A stretch of 64,000 nt of DNA from Plectosphaerella cucumerina. Its lineage: Eukaryota > Ascomycota > Sordariomycetes > Glomerellales > Plectosphaerellaceae. Position 1 is the first letter of the stretch; the number at the start of each line of letters is the position of its first letter. This document shows, piece after piece, positions 55,860-64,000 of the stretch. Position numbers and translations under genes: made by a program. The notes below the pieces were generated by a model. It did no database searches. It was not told the origin of the DNA and saw only the letters and a list, made by a program, of their open reading frames with translations. The stretch lies in assembly GCA_020746995.1 (NCBI GenBank), contig JAGPXD010000003.1, positions 1,550,001 to 1,614,000 of the forward strand, read 5' to 3'.

Positions 55860-56804
55860 ATGGCCAACGAGATCCTCATCACAGGCGGCGCAGGCTTCAT
55901 CGGCCAGGCGCTCGTCTCCGCCCTCCTCGCCGCCGACACCTCTCTAAGCGTCACGCTCACCGACGTCGTCCAGCCCCCGGTGCCCGCTGGCCAAGAATCC
56001 CGCGTCACCTCCCTCAAAGCCGACCTCACCGACCCCTCCGCCGTCGCTTCCCTGCTCGACCGCCGCTTCGCCGCGGTATACATCCTCCACGGCCTCATGT
56101 CCGGTGGCGCAGAGGCGAACCTTGACCTCGGTCTGCGCGTCAACGTCGACTCTGTCCGCGTCATCCTCGACCGGCTGCGCGCTTCGTACCCTTGGACTGT
56201 CGTTGTGTTCGCTTCATCTTGCGCTGTCTACGGCAAGGCCGACCCTGTTCGAGAGCTCGAGACTCTTCCGCAGCCCAAGTCATCGTATGGCGCCGAGAAG
56301 CTCATTGTCGAGCTGTTGCTCAACGATTACTCGCGTCGTGGCCTTCTGGACGGCCGTATCGTCCGCCTCCCCACCGTCATCGTGCGTCCTGGAGCGCCCT
56401 CGGCCGCCGCGTCGAGTTTTGCCTCCGGCATAGTGAGGGAGTCGCTGCAGGGTGTCAAGAACGTATTGCCCGTCGCGCGCGACCTGGAGATGTGGGTGTG
56501 CAGCCCCGCCACTGTGGTCAAGAACCTCGTCAAGATCAAGGATGTGCCGGCTGAGAAGCTAGGCGGCACTCGCATCGTCAATCTTCCTGGCATCACGGTC
56601 ACAGTGCAGGAGATCCTTGACGCGCTGGAGCAGGTTGGTGGCAAGGAGGCGCTGGGATACCTGGAAGAGAAGAGGGATCCGACTATTGAGGCTATTGTTG
56701 GTAGCTGGCCGGCCAGGTTTGATGTGAGTAGGGCGTATGGCCTGGGGTTGGAACCCGATGGTCGGGTCATCGAGGCTGTCAAGGCGTTCAAGGCGAGTCT
56801 GTAG
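55860..56804 (+). CDS. NAD-dependent epimerase/dehydratase, DenD-like (D-erythronate dehydrogenase type)
   Basis: An intronless 314-residue extended SDR. The NAD motif is ITGGAGFIG (7-15), the catalytic residues lie in FASSCAVYG (Ser119/120) and Y143-GAEK147, and RLPTVIVRPG is the family's substrate-loop phrase. The overall pattern (MANEILITGGAGFIGQ..., LHGLMSGGAEANLDLGLRVN, PGAPSAAASSFASGIVREPL-like) is that of DenD, which oxidises D-erythronate in bacteria; fungal members probably act on related sugar acids. The start is ATG 55860, after a CT-rich leader. Absence of introns, and a family best known from bacteria, hint at horizontal origin (inference). Confidence 0.85.
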   Translation: MANEILITGGAGFIGQALVSALLAADTSLSVTLTDVVQPPVPAGQESRVTSLKADLTDPSAVASLLDRRFAAVYILHGLMSGGAEANLDLGLRVNVDSVRVILDRLRASYPWTVVVFASSCAVYGKADPVRELETLPQPKSSYGAEKLIVELLLNDYSRRGLLDGRIVRLPTVIVRPGAPSAAASSFASGIVRESLQGVKNVLPVARDLEMWVCSPATVVKNLVKIKDVPAEKLGGTRIVNLPGITVTVQEILDALEQVGGKEALGYLEEKRDPTIEAIVGSWPARFDVSRAYGLGLEPDGRVIEAVKAFKASL

Positions 56805-57132
56805 TGGCTTGGGCAATATGATACCAATTTTTCACACCGAACCTCATGTGAAGTTGCCGATGTTAGTTCTGGAACCCAGGACGTGTGGGAGAGAACTTAT
56901 GTGTGAAATGGTCAAGCCTGCATGGAGCAGAGCCAATGATCGTACGGCTTAACAAGACCCCAAGTCAAGCCTTTCAACGCCACTGCATGAACCGGAATGA
57001 TGGATATGTGTAAAAATAACCGCCAGACATCCGCTGTCTAATGTTGATGATCTGTGGTAAGACAAATGGTCTGGGACAGCATCGGCCGCCCAACCTATGA
57101 AAGTAATCCAATGACATGCCCTCCCTCTCCCA
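56805..57132. other. Convergent intergenic region
   Basis: This should contain the 3' ends of the DenD-like gene (plus) and the flavocytochrome b2-like gene (minus). Sequence is AT-richer than its neighbours. No further feature is seen. Confidence 0.5.
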
Positions 57133-58871
57133 CTACAACTTCCACGGCCGGGGTCTCGGCTTCACATCCGCATAGTCGTCCTCTGATGCCACCAGGTGGT
57201 CAATATCTCTCGTGTTGACCAGCTTGGCTGTTGCCTCCTCCAGCGTCCTCACACCAGCCAGTCGCATGGACGTCTCGAGTTCGTCTTTGAGGACTGTAGA
57301 GGTCTGTCAGCATTGACTTGCACTAGGCAAGGGGCGTTTCTTGACTTACTCTGCGAGAGCTGTTCCACACCCTCCTGACCATAGAGAAGGGAGTACAGGA
57401 ATGGTCGGCCGATGCCAACGGCACGAGCACCCAGGGCGAGGGCCTTGAGAATATCAGATCCCCGCTCGAAGCCACCGTCGACGTAGACCTCGAGCTTCTC
57501 GAAGACCTCTGGGCACTGCTTCCGCAGTTCCAGCAGGACGAGGATGCTTGCTTGCGCGCTGTTGCTTGTCAGTTTCACGTATCAAAGAGTTGGCCGATGA
57601 ACGTACCCATCCAAGCTACGCCCACCGTGGTTGCTCAACAACACTGCATCAACCCCATACTCCACTGCGGTCTTCACATCATCCGCCGTCTGCACTCCCT
57701 TGAGCACGATAGGCACGCCGCTCGCCTCACGGATCCATGTCAGGTCCTCCCATGCCAGTGACTTGTCGATATACTGCGCCATCAGCCGTCCGAGCCCGCT
57801 GCCCTTCTTGTCTTTGCTGCTCTCGCCGCCGCTAATGGCGGAGCGGATGGTCGTGGCCTGCGCCGCCTTCTCGTCGGCTTCGCGCTTTCCCGGCACGGGA
57901 GCATCGACAGTGACGAAGATGGCCTTGATACCGAGCTCGCGCGCGCTGCGGAGAATCTCGATTGTCTTTTGGCGCTCCGAGTTGATGTAGAGCTGGAAGA
58001 AGAAGGGTTGGTCTGGCGGGGCGGCGGTGACGATGGAGCGGAGGGTGTAGGAGGCGTTGCTGGAGATCTGGGGAGCACTATTATCAGCATGTGATGAACA
58101 TGATCACAGAAAGTCGGGCTTACACATTGGATAATGCCCTCGTTGGCGGCGCCGCGACTCAAGGCGAGCTCGCCGTCCGGATGCACTAGGCGCGCCATGG
58201 CGGCAGGGGAGATGAAGAATGGCGCGGAGCTCTTGAAGCCGAGGATGGTTGTCTCGTAGTTCACGTTAAGCACGTTGCGAAGGACACGGGGCCGCAGCAT
58301 AATGCGCCTGACGAGCTCCTTGTTCTTGCGGTGAGTGACGAGGTCCGTGGCGGCAGACGAGTAGAAGGCCCAAGTCTTGTGAGCCATGCCCTTCGAGGCG
58401 GCGGCCTCAAAGTCGGGCGCGCTGATGATGGTTTCGAGCCGTGGGATGCCCTCGTCGTCGAGGGAGGAGGATGCCTCGGCGGGCGGCGGCGTGTCTTTGG
58501 CCTCATCGACGGTGGCGGCCGTCGCGGGGCCGTCGGAGCTGGGCTCGTCGAGGTAGCCCATGAACTTTTCTTTGGGGAGCTCTTCGATGATGTCTGGCGC
58601 GTGGACCGAGTCAAAGAGCTGTGTGGCGTTGGAGCCGGCGACCTTGAGGAGGACTTGGAGGGGAGTGTCACTGGTCAATGGCTGACTCGGGGGTGGTGGT
58701 GCTGAAGGAAGACTTGGACTCACCACTTGGGCCGCCCGGATGCTCGTTGATGAAGTCTGTTATGTCCCAGACTTTTGAGTGGACGGCGATCCAGCAGTCC
58801 GTCTTGGAATTGTGTTGGTTCAGCGCGTCCAAGGAGATGAGACTCCGATCATCCTGCACCGCGGCCGCCAT
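57133..58871 (-). CDS. Flavocytochrome b2-type FMN-dependent 2-hydroxyacid dehydrogenase
   Basis: Five exons (58871-58724, 58653-58124, 58067-57607, 57558-57350, 57293-57133; phases 1, 0, 2, 1) give 502 residues. A cytochrome b5 domain has heme ligands H44 (HPGG) and H68. A hinge follows, then an FMN-dependent alpha-hydroxyacid dehydrogenase barrel. Active-site residues of yeast Cyb2 are recognisable: Tyr in WAFYSSAATD, Tyr in FFFQLYIN, Asp in VTVDAP, Lys in IVLKG, and His/Arg in SNHGGRS. The family oxidises L-lactate or larger 2-hydroxy acids and passes electrons to cytochrome c. No clear mitochondrial presequence is visible, so localisation is open. The AA-rich insert after residue 85 is unusual. 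The gene is divergent to the aldolase gene, suggesting a shared pathway. Confidence 0.92.
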
Positions 58872-59629
58872 CTTGACGGGCTGTCGTTTCGGCTCTGGGG
58901 ATTGGGGGAAAGAGGGCGTTAGTGAGCGCTGTTGAACCTTGCAGAGTCAGGGCTGTACAGTAGTAAAGTCGGCCGCACTTTGCTTGGGCATCGATGATGC
59001 TTCAACTCAGAGTCGATTTCAATGTTGAGGCGCCGAGGCAGGGGTAAAGACTGGACTTGAGGGCTTCGATTCTCAGACTTCTTCCGTGGTCGGGACGATG
59101 AATCGGTTTCTTTTCCGCCCTAGACAACATTCCCGGCTCGCCATCTCCACGCAATCCTCTCCTCTGCCGGCCATCCCTTGCGACTGGCGTTGCCACTGTC
59201 CGTGGTTCTCACCCGCCGAACCCCCACTCCCGGTGATGTCGCCGAGAAGTCCAGCCCACCGAATCCGGGCTTGCTACCGGCCGATGGTCACTGTGGCTCA
59301 GGGGCCAGATCCGCTCCAACCCCTGGAAGCTGACGGGGATGGCCTGGAGAGCCCCCGACCTCGGGGCGCAACCCGATGCGTGCCCCTCCATTCCACCATG
59401 CTTCCCCGCAGAGACGATGGACTGTAGTGGGCTGGAGGGGTAACGGCGGTGCTATCTAATGACATGAATGTGCTGTGAGGAGACAGCTCTCGTGCTGACG
59501 ACAGACATCAACCCAAGGTAGATTGTGATACCCAGAGCATTCATTGCACCTTGAGATCATCAATTCCATTCATCCCTTCCCATTCGAGCTCATTACCTTT
59601 CCCCAGGTACCCCCTTTCGTCTGCCCAAC
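58872..59629. promoter_or_regulatory. Divergent promoter region flavocytochrome b2 / aldolase
   Basis: The 758 bp between two outward-facing start codons. The stretch just before 59630 ends in TTTCCCCAGGTACCCCC and could hold a 5' leader intron acceptor. No TATAAA is evident. CGG-containing half-sites occur but are not spaced convincingly. Confidence 0.4.
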
Positions 59630-60613
59630 ATGCCCACCAGCACCATCGCCAACAAGGCCCGGCCGTCCCCCGCCGGAGTCTACACCCCCGTCGTCACCCT
59701 TTACAAAGCCGGCGACGCGACGCAACAGATCGACCACGATGCCATGCGGATCCAGGCCCACGCCCTCGTCCGCGCCGGTATGCACGGTCTCGTCTACCTA
59801 GGCACAAATGGCGAGCTGGCCCTCCTGACCGCCCCCGAGCGCAAAGCCGTCCTCGTCACCGCCGTCAAGGCCGTCGCAGAGATCAAGGCCGACTACCCCG
59901 TCGTGGCGGGCATCTCCGCGCAGTCGACAAATGAGACCATCGCCAACGCAAAAGACGCCGCCGACGCCGGCGCCAGCTTCGCCCTCCTCCTGCCCCCGAG
60001 CTTCTGGGCCAAAGCCCTGTCGAGCGACGCCCACATCGCCTACTACCGCGCCGTCGCCGACGCCTCTCCCATTCCTATCGTCGTCTACAACTTCCCCGGC
60101 GTTACTGCCGGCGTCGACCTCGACTCGGACCAGATCGCCGCCCTCGCGCAGCACCCCAACATTGTCGCCGTCAAGCTGACCTGCGGCAACGTCGGCAAGC
60201 TGACGCGCCTGACGAGCAAGTTCTCCCATGATCAGTTTGGCGTCTTCGGCGGTAGCAGCGACTATCTCCTCCCGACGCTGCAAGCTGGCGGAAGTGGCTG
60301 CGTGACAGGCATGGGCAATATCTTCCCTGGCGCCACTGCTGCCGTCTTTGACTTGTGGAAGGCCGGTCGTGTTGAGGACGCCAAGCGTCTGCAGGATGTT
60401 GTTGCCAATGCCGAGTGGGCGTGTAAGAAGGGCATTGCGAATACGAAGTATGGCGCTTGGCACTTCCTTGGAAAGGATATCGGTATCAAGGATGAGTCGA
60501 CGTGGCACATGCGATTGCCGTACCAGCCGCTGGGTGATGCCGCGAAGAAGTGGACGATCGAGACATTGGGGGTTCTGGCGGATATTGAGAAGTCGAGGTC
60601 ATGGGAGAAGTAG
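59630..60613 (+). CDS. DapA/NanA-superfamily aldolase or dehydratase (dihydrodipicolinate synthase family)
   Basis: An intronless 327-residue class I aldolase. Signatures are PAGVYTPVVTLY at the start, GLVYLGTNGELALLT (the GTxGE pyruvate-binding loop, 57-66), catalytic Tyr153 in VVYNFPG and the Schiff-base Lys182 in VAVKLTCG. Members cleave or condense pyruvate-containing acids (4-hydroxy-2-oxoglutarate, 2-keto-3-deoxy-sugar acids, N-acetylneuraminate) or dehydrate keto-deoxy sugar acids. Fungi lack the diaminopimelate lysine pathway, so a catabolic role is expected. It differs from the galacturonate aldolase GaaC as I remember it. It ends 272 bp from the convergent sialidase-like gene. Confidence 0.9.
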   Translation: MPTSTIANKARPSPAGVYTPVVTLYKAGDATQQIDHDAMRIQAHALVRAGMHGLVYLGTNGELALLTAPERKAVLVTAVKAVAEIKADYPVVAGISAQSTNETIANAKDAADAGASFALLLPPSFWAKALSSDAHIAYYRAVADASPIPIVVYNFPGVTAGVDLDSDQIAALAQHPNIVAVKLTCGNVGKLTRLTSKFSHDQFGVFGGSSDYLLPTLQAGGSGCVTGMGNIFPGATAAVFDLWKAGRVEDAKRLQDVVANAEWACKKGIANTKYGAWHFLGKDIGIKDESTWHMRLPYQPLGDAAKKWTIETLGVLADIEKSRSWEK

Positions 60614-60885
60614 GCATAGAATAAGGCGTTGATAGACTTTTCACATTGTGTTCGAAGAAGCTTGCTGTCCTCGTGATTTGATGTTACCCGAGTCTACGCG
60701 TCGTTCAATCCACATGTTGGTCAGTGGAGGTCGAAGTCCAACGCGCCGCTTTCATAATGCTGAGTCTCGACTGGTACGAAAGGGGCACTTTGAATGCCGG
60801 ATCGAACGTCAACATATGTATCTTCGGGTTCATCATGTGTCTATTCTTTTGTCCCGTCTTTTAAACTACCAACATCCTCGGACCT

Positions 60886-62016
60886 CTATGCACCCTTCAC
60901 CCACGCCTCAACATCCTCGATCCTCGCGTACTTGATGTACTGCCTGTGGAACGTAAACGCAATATGCACCGCCTCCTCCTCCGCCAGTATACTCGGGTAG
61001 CTCAGCTCCCGGTTCGTCTTATGCTCCGAGTTGTTCGTCATGCAGAAACCATCTCCCTCCTCGAGTACCCTCTCCGTCCACGTCAGCCCTTCATCAGTCG
61101 ACACACCGACCGTCAACGTCTTGCGCGGCGTGCCCCAGATAGCCGTCTTGCCGTTGACTGCCTCTTGGTTGGGTCGAACGTCGTCTTCTGGTGTGATGTC
61201 GTCGTAGAGGCCCTCACGGCGGGCCTGGTCTGGCGATGCTGCGGAGCGGTTGAAGACGATGACAATGGCTCCTGACGGCAGGCGCGCCGCGCAGATGCCA
61301 CTGTTGGGGTTTGGGAGGTCGAGAGGCTTGGGGGCGGACCAGGAAAGACCGTCGGAGGAGGTTGAGCGGTAGATGTTGTCGGCCCATCGGCTGCGGTAGA
61401 AAGCAACGGATTGGGAGGAGCCCTTGGCGGGCGGCACGATGTTCATGTGCACGGCTCCGTTGCTGTCGGGGACCACATTCTCTGCCCACGTCTTGCCGTC
61501 GTCTTTGGAGTAGAAAACGGCCGAGATGTCGTCGTTGCCTATCCACCGCTGGCCAGGTGCGGAACGGCAGTGGAAGACGGGGAGGACCCATGTTCCGTCG
61601 CCAAGCACGACAATGGGCTGGCGGACGAAGGCGCCTGTGATGCCCTTGAAGGGGAATTGAGGCTCAGACCATGTCAAACCGCCGTCTGAGGAAGTCCGAG
61701 CCATGATGTAGCAGCCATCCTGGTTTCCGGCATCTTGAGATGTATGCAACAGCCAGAGGTCTCCCGTCTTCGGTGCTCTAAAGAGAACAGGGTTCTGGCA
61801 GCTGCGGTCGGTGTCTGAAGAGATCTTCTTTGGCTCAGACCAGGTAAGGGAGCCTGGTGCGAGTCGCGACAGCCAAATGCTGATATCCGGCAGACCTTCC
61901 TGCGAGCCACCGAACCAGGCGCACAGCAGCGTCTTGTCCGGTAGCTGTAGCAGGTTTGAGGCATGCGATTGGATTGTTGCCGCGGGGATCGCGGCAGTCT
62001 GAAGTGAAGGGGCCAT
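60886..62016 (-). CDS. Intracellular BNR/Asp-box sialidase-like protein
   Basis: An intronless 376-residue protein from ATG 62016 (an upstream TTG was not used). At least four Asp-box motifs (S-x-D-x-G-x-x-W type) are visible: SSDGGLTW, SKDDGKTW, a shortened SSDGLSW and STDEGLTW. They mark a six-bladed beta-propeller. The N-terminus SHASNLLQLPDKTLLCAWFGGSQEGLPDISIWLSR matches bacterial BNR_2 sialidase-family proteins rather than secreted fungal KDNases, and there is no signal peptide, so it should act inside the cell on an imported oligosaccharide or glycoside. The GH33 arginine triad was not traced, so true sialidase activity is not claimed. It faces the MFS transporter gene across a divergent promoter. 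Confidence 0.85.
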   Translation of the reverse strand: MAPSLQTAAIPAATIQSHASNLLQLPDKTLLCAWFGGSQEGLPDISIWLSRLAPGSLTWSEPKKISSDTDRSCQNPVLFRAPKTGDLWLLHTSQDAGNQDGCYIMARTSSDGGLTWSEPQFPFKGITGAFVRQPIVVLGDGTWVLPVFHCRSAPGQRWIGNDDISAVFYSKDDGKTWAENVVPDSNGAVHMNIVPPAKGSSQSVAFYRSRWADNIYRSTSSDGLSWSAPKPLDLPNPNSGICAARLPSGAIVIVFNRSAASPDQARREGLYDDITPEDDVRPNQEAVNGKTAIWGTPRKTLTVGVSTDEGLTWTERVLEEGDGFCMTNNSEHKTNRELSYPSILAEEEAVHIAFTFHRQYIKYARIEDVEAWVKGA

Positions 62017-62859
62017 GATAGACAAAGAGTGATCTATCTCTGAGGCTATGTTGATAGACGGTCGTGAGATCTTCGGTGGTTTGATAGAGGGCCCAGCTTG
62101 TTCTCGGAGAAACTGCCTGGCTCAACGAGGGGTGAAGTAACGCCAGAAGCTCCCCCGCACAGCAGCCTGTCGTCAGCGACATGGGGCCGAAGTCCTCCGA
62201 TGCCACCCTGGCTTGGGGTCAACAGTCAGCTCGATCAAGGTTCCCCGCCCCAGCAACCCTGCGGCTCGGACTGAGTGCCGTGATACCCGGCACTCATCAT
62301 GCAGCCCAGGACATGTCTCCGAATTGTAATTGCACGCATGGCAGTTGGTCCTCGGCCGTTCGTCCAGGGCTGATGCTGGCTCCCCGGCCGGCGAAAGCAT
62401 CGGCGTGGGAGCCCGACTAACACCAATACGGCAAAGACCGTCTGATGTAACGAGAGGGACATGACTCCGAGCCCTGTTTTCTGGAACACTCGGCTTTGTG
62501 TCCGACTCCCACGAGGAGGGCCACCCCTGACTCGTGGGGAAGGGCCCCAACGCCAGTCTGGGGCATTCGCGGGGAAGCGGTTCGACCTGTGTGATTGCAT
62601 GTGCCGGGCCGCAAAGGCCCCCGTGGGGGAGGAGAAGGGCGGCCGGAGGTGAGGCCTGGGCATCGGTCTTGGAACTCAACACCTCGCTCCCGCCATCAAC
62701 GCAACGCCGTGCCTATATGTTGGCGATGTCCTAACTTGATCATCGTGGCCTTTCTCGTCTCTGGTCGTCAGCATCAACCAAGTCAACATCGTCAGACAAG
62801 GTCTTTGACTCGCCGACATCTTTAGCCCCTCTCTCTCACTTCCCTCAAACTTTGACATC
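62017..62859. promoter_or_regulatory. Divergent promoter region sialidase-like / sugar transporter
   Basis: The 843 bp between two outward-facing start codons must include both promoters. Several CGG/CCG triplets are present, the closest pairs near 62381-62404 and 62638-62646. The last 120 bp form a CT-rich leader. The layout suggests co-regulation of uptake and hydrolysis. Confidence 0.45.
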
Positions 62860-64000
62860 ATGGGTGGCGGCACGTCCATCTGGGCCTCGCCCGACTACAA
62901 GAAGGATCCCAAGGAAATCTTCAACAAGAGGCTCCTGCTTCTTACTCTTACCACTGCATTTGCCGGCTGTGCCTATGGTTTTGACCAGGGTAACATCGGT
63001 GGTGTCTTGACCTTCCCGGCCTTCCGCAGCACGTTCGGATATGACACCCTCACCGAAGAGGAAGCCGATCAAAGGGAAGGCGTGGTGGCAGGAATGCGTG
63101 AGTATTCTTCAAACTTTGAGTGATTTGCTCCCCTCTGACTCGAACAGTATCTGCCGGCGGTGCTGGAGGTGCCCTGATGGGTGCGCCCCTTGCCGACTTC
63201 ATCGGCCGCAAGTATGCCATTGGCATCATGAGCGCCATCTTCATGGTCGGCGCTGCCCTGCAGGAGGTTCCAATCCTCTCTGCCATGTACGCCGGTCGGT
63301 TCCTCGCCGGCCTGGCCATCGGTGCCACCTCTATGGTGAGTGTCTCTTACTCTGAGCAAACCGGCCATGTTCTAACCCCTACCTCCCTCTAGTTGTCTCC
63401 CCAGTTCCTCGCCGAAAACTCCCCGAAGTCCATTCGCGGCTCCCTCACAACATCCTACAACCTCATGATCGTCCTGGCCCTGGCCCTTGCCTTCTGGATC
63501 AACTATGGCATCAGCCGCTGGTCAACGACCGAGTTCCACTCGGACAAGTCATGGCAACTGTCTCTCGGCATTCAGCTGATCCCTGGTGGCTTTGTGGCCG
63601 TCATGATCTGGTGTAAGCATGCCTCTTCCACACACAGAAGATGCATCTCTGACATCCCCAGTCCTCATCGAGACCCCCCGTGCCCTCATCGCCCGCGGCA
63701 AGAACGAGCAAGGCCTCAAGAACCTCTGCAAGCTCCGCCAGCTCCCCGCCGATCACCCCTACGTCCAGCAGGAATACAACGAAATTTGTGCACAGACCGA
63801 GGCCGAGCAGGGCAGTGCCAGGAGCTTCAACTACATCGCCGTCTTCAAGTCCCTGGCCGGCAGCGCCAGCAACCGCCGCCGCTTCATGCTGTCCATTCTG
63901 CTCTTCCTTTTCCAGAAGCTAACTGGTACCGATGCTCTGAACTACTTTGCGCCTCAGATATTCACCATGATCGGAGTTCCCAAGGGTTCTGCCTCGCTGT
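62860..64000 (+). CDS. MFS sugar transporter, 5' part (cut by window end)
   Basis: Exons 62860-63097, 63148-63335, 63393-63612 and 63662 onward (phases 1, 0, 1) give the first about 328 residues. It has the sugar-porter signatures GFDQGNIGGVL in helix 1, DFIGRKYAIG (loop 2-3 GRK), AGRFLAGLAIGA, FLIETPRALIARGK (the PESPRW position) and FQKLTGTDALNYFAPQIF in helix 7. The family moves hexoses, pentoses, disaccharides, quinate or sugar acids by proton symport at the plasma membrane. About half the helices and the PETKG terminus lie beyond the window. Divergent from the sialidase-like gene, so it could import that enzyme's substrate. Confidence 0.92.

Overview
The window is nuclear DNA from a filamentous ascomycete (Pezizomycotina, most likely a Sordariomycete). 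Its genes are moderately GC-rich and interrupted by short introns of about 50-150 bp with GTRNGT donors, CTRAC-type branch points and YAG acceptors. Gene families include Zn(II)2Cys6 and bZIP regulators, an F-box protein, a hyphal-type GT2, secreted Kex2-site proteins and GPI-anchored proteins. Exon structures were built by hand by checking reading phase across each proposed intron; no alignment was run.

Region 1 (1-14.4 kb) is gene-poor. It holds a 17-bp minisatellite fused to relics of an Ark/Prk (NAK-family) kinase, an F-box protein, a small membrane/coiled-coil ORF interrupted by TAG, a PaiB-type FMN-binding protein, a small secreted Cys-rich protein, a degenerate repeat tract, and a DHHC-type palmitoyltransferase whose motif reads DHWC. 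Region 2 (16.0-23.4 kb) is an arsenic-resistance island: arsM methyltransferase, a bZIP regulator, the ACR3 arsenite exporter, the ACR2 arsenate reductase and arsH, arranged around two divergent promoters. Together they would reduce arsenate, export arsenite, methylate it and oxidise trivalent organoarsenicals.

Region 3 (24.0-31.3 kb) encodes cell-surface or secreted proteins: a 621-residue secreted pre-pro protein of unknown function, a type I membrane protein and a GPI-anchored quinoprotein-like dehydrogenase. A split tRNA-Ile(AAU) follows. A GT2 glycosyltransferase (32.2-35.1 kb) has an in-frame TAG and a second reading-frame break, so it looks like a recent pseudogene. Then comes a 5-kb stretch without convincing genes; it contains a pair of perfect ATCWGATAA (SreA-type iron GATA) motifs upstream of a small GPI-anchored Cys protein.

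Region 4 (41.1-50.2 kb) holds an AtuA-family protein, a membrane SDR, a divergent kinesin and a small tail-anchored protein. Region 5 (51.5-64.0 kb) is a compact, mostly strand-alternating group: Zn2Cys6 regulator, aldo-keto reductase, DenD-like SDR, flavocytochrome b2-type 2-hydroxyacid dehydrogenase, DapA/NanA-type aldolase, intracellular BNR sialidase-like protein and an MFS sugar transporter cut by the window edge. I interpret it as a candidate sugar-acid catabolic cluster. It is the best candidate here for an undescribed system, though its substrate cannot be read from sequence.
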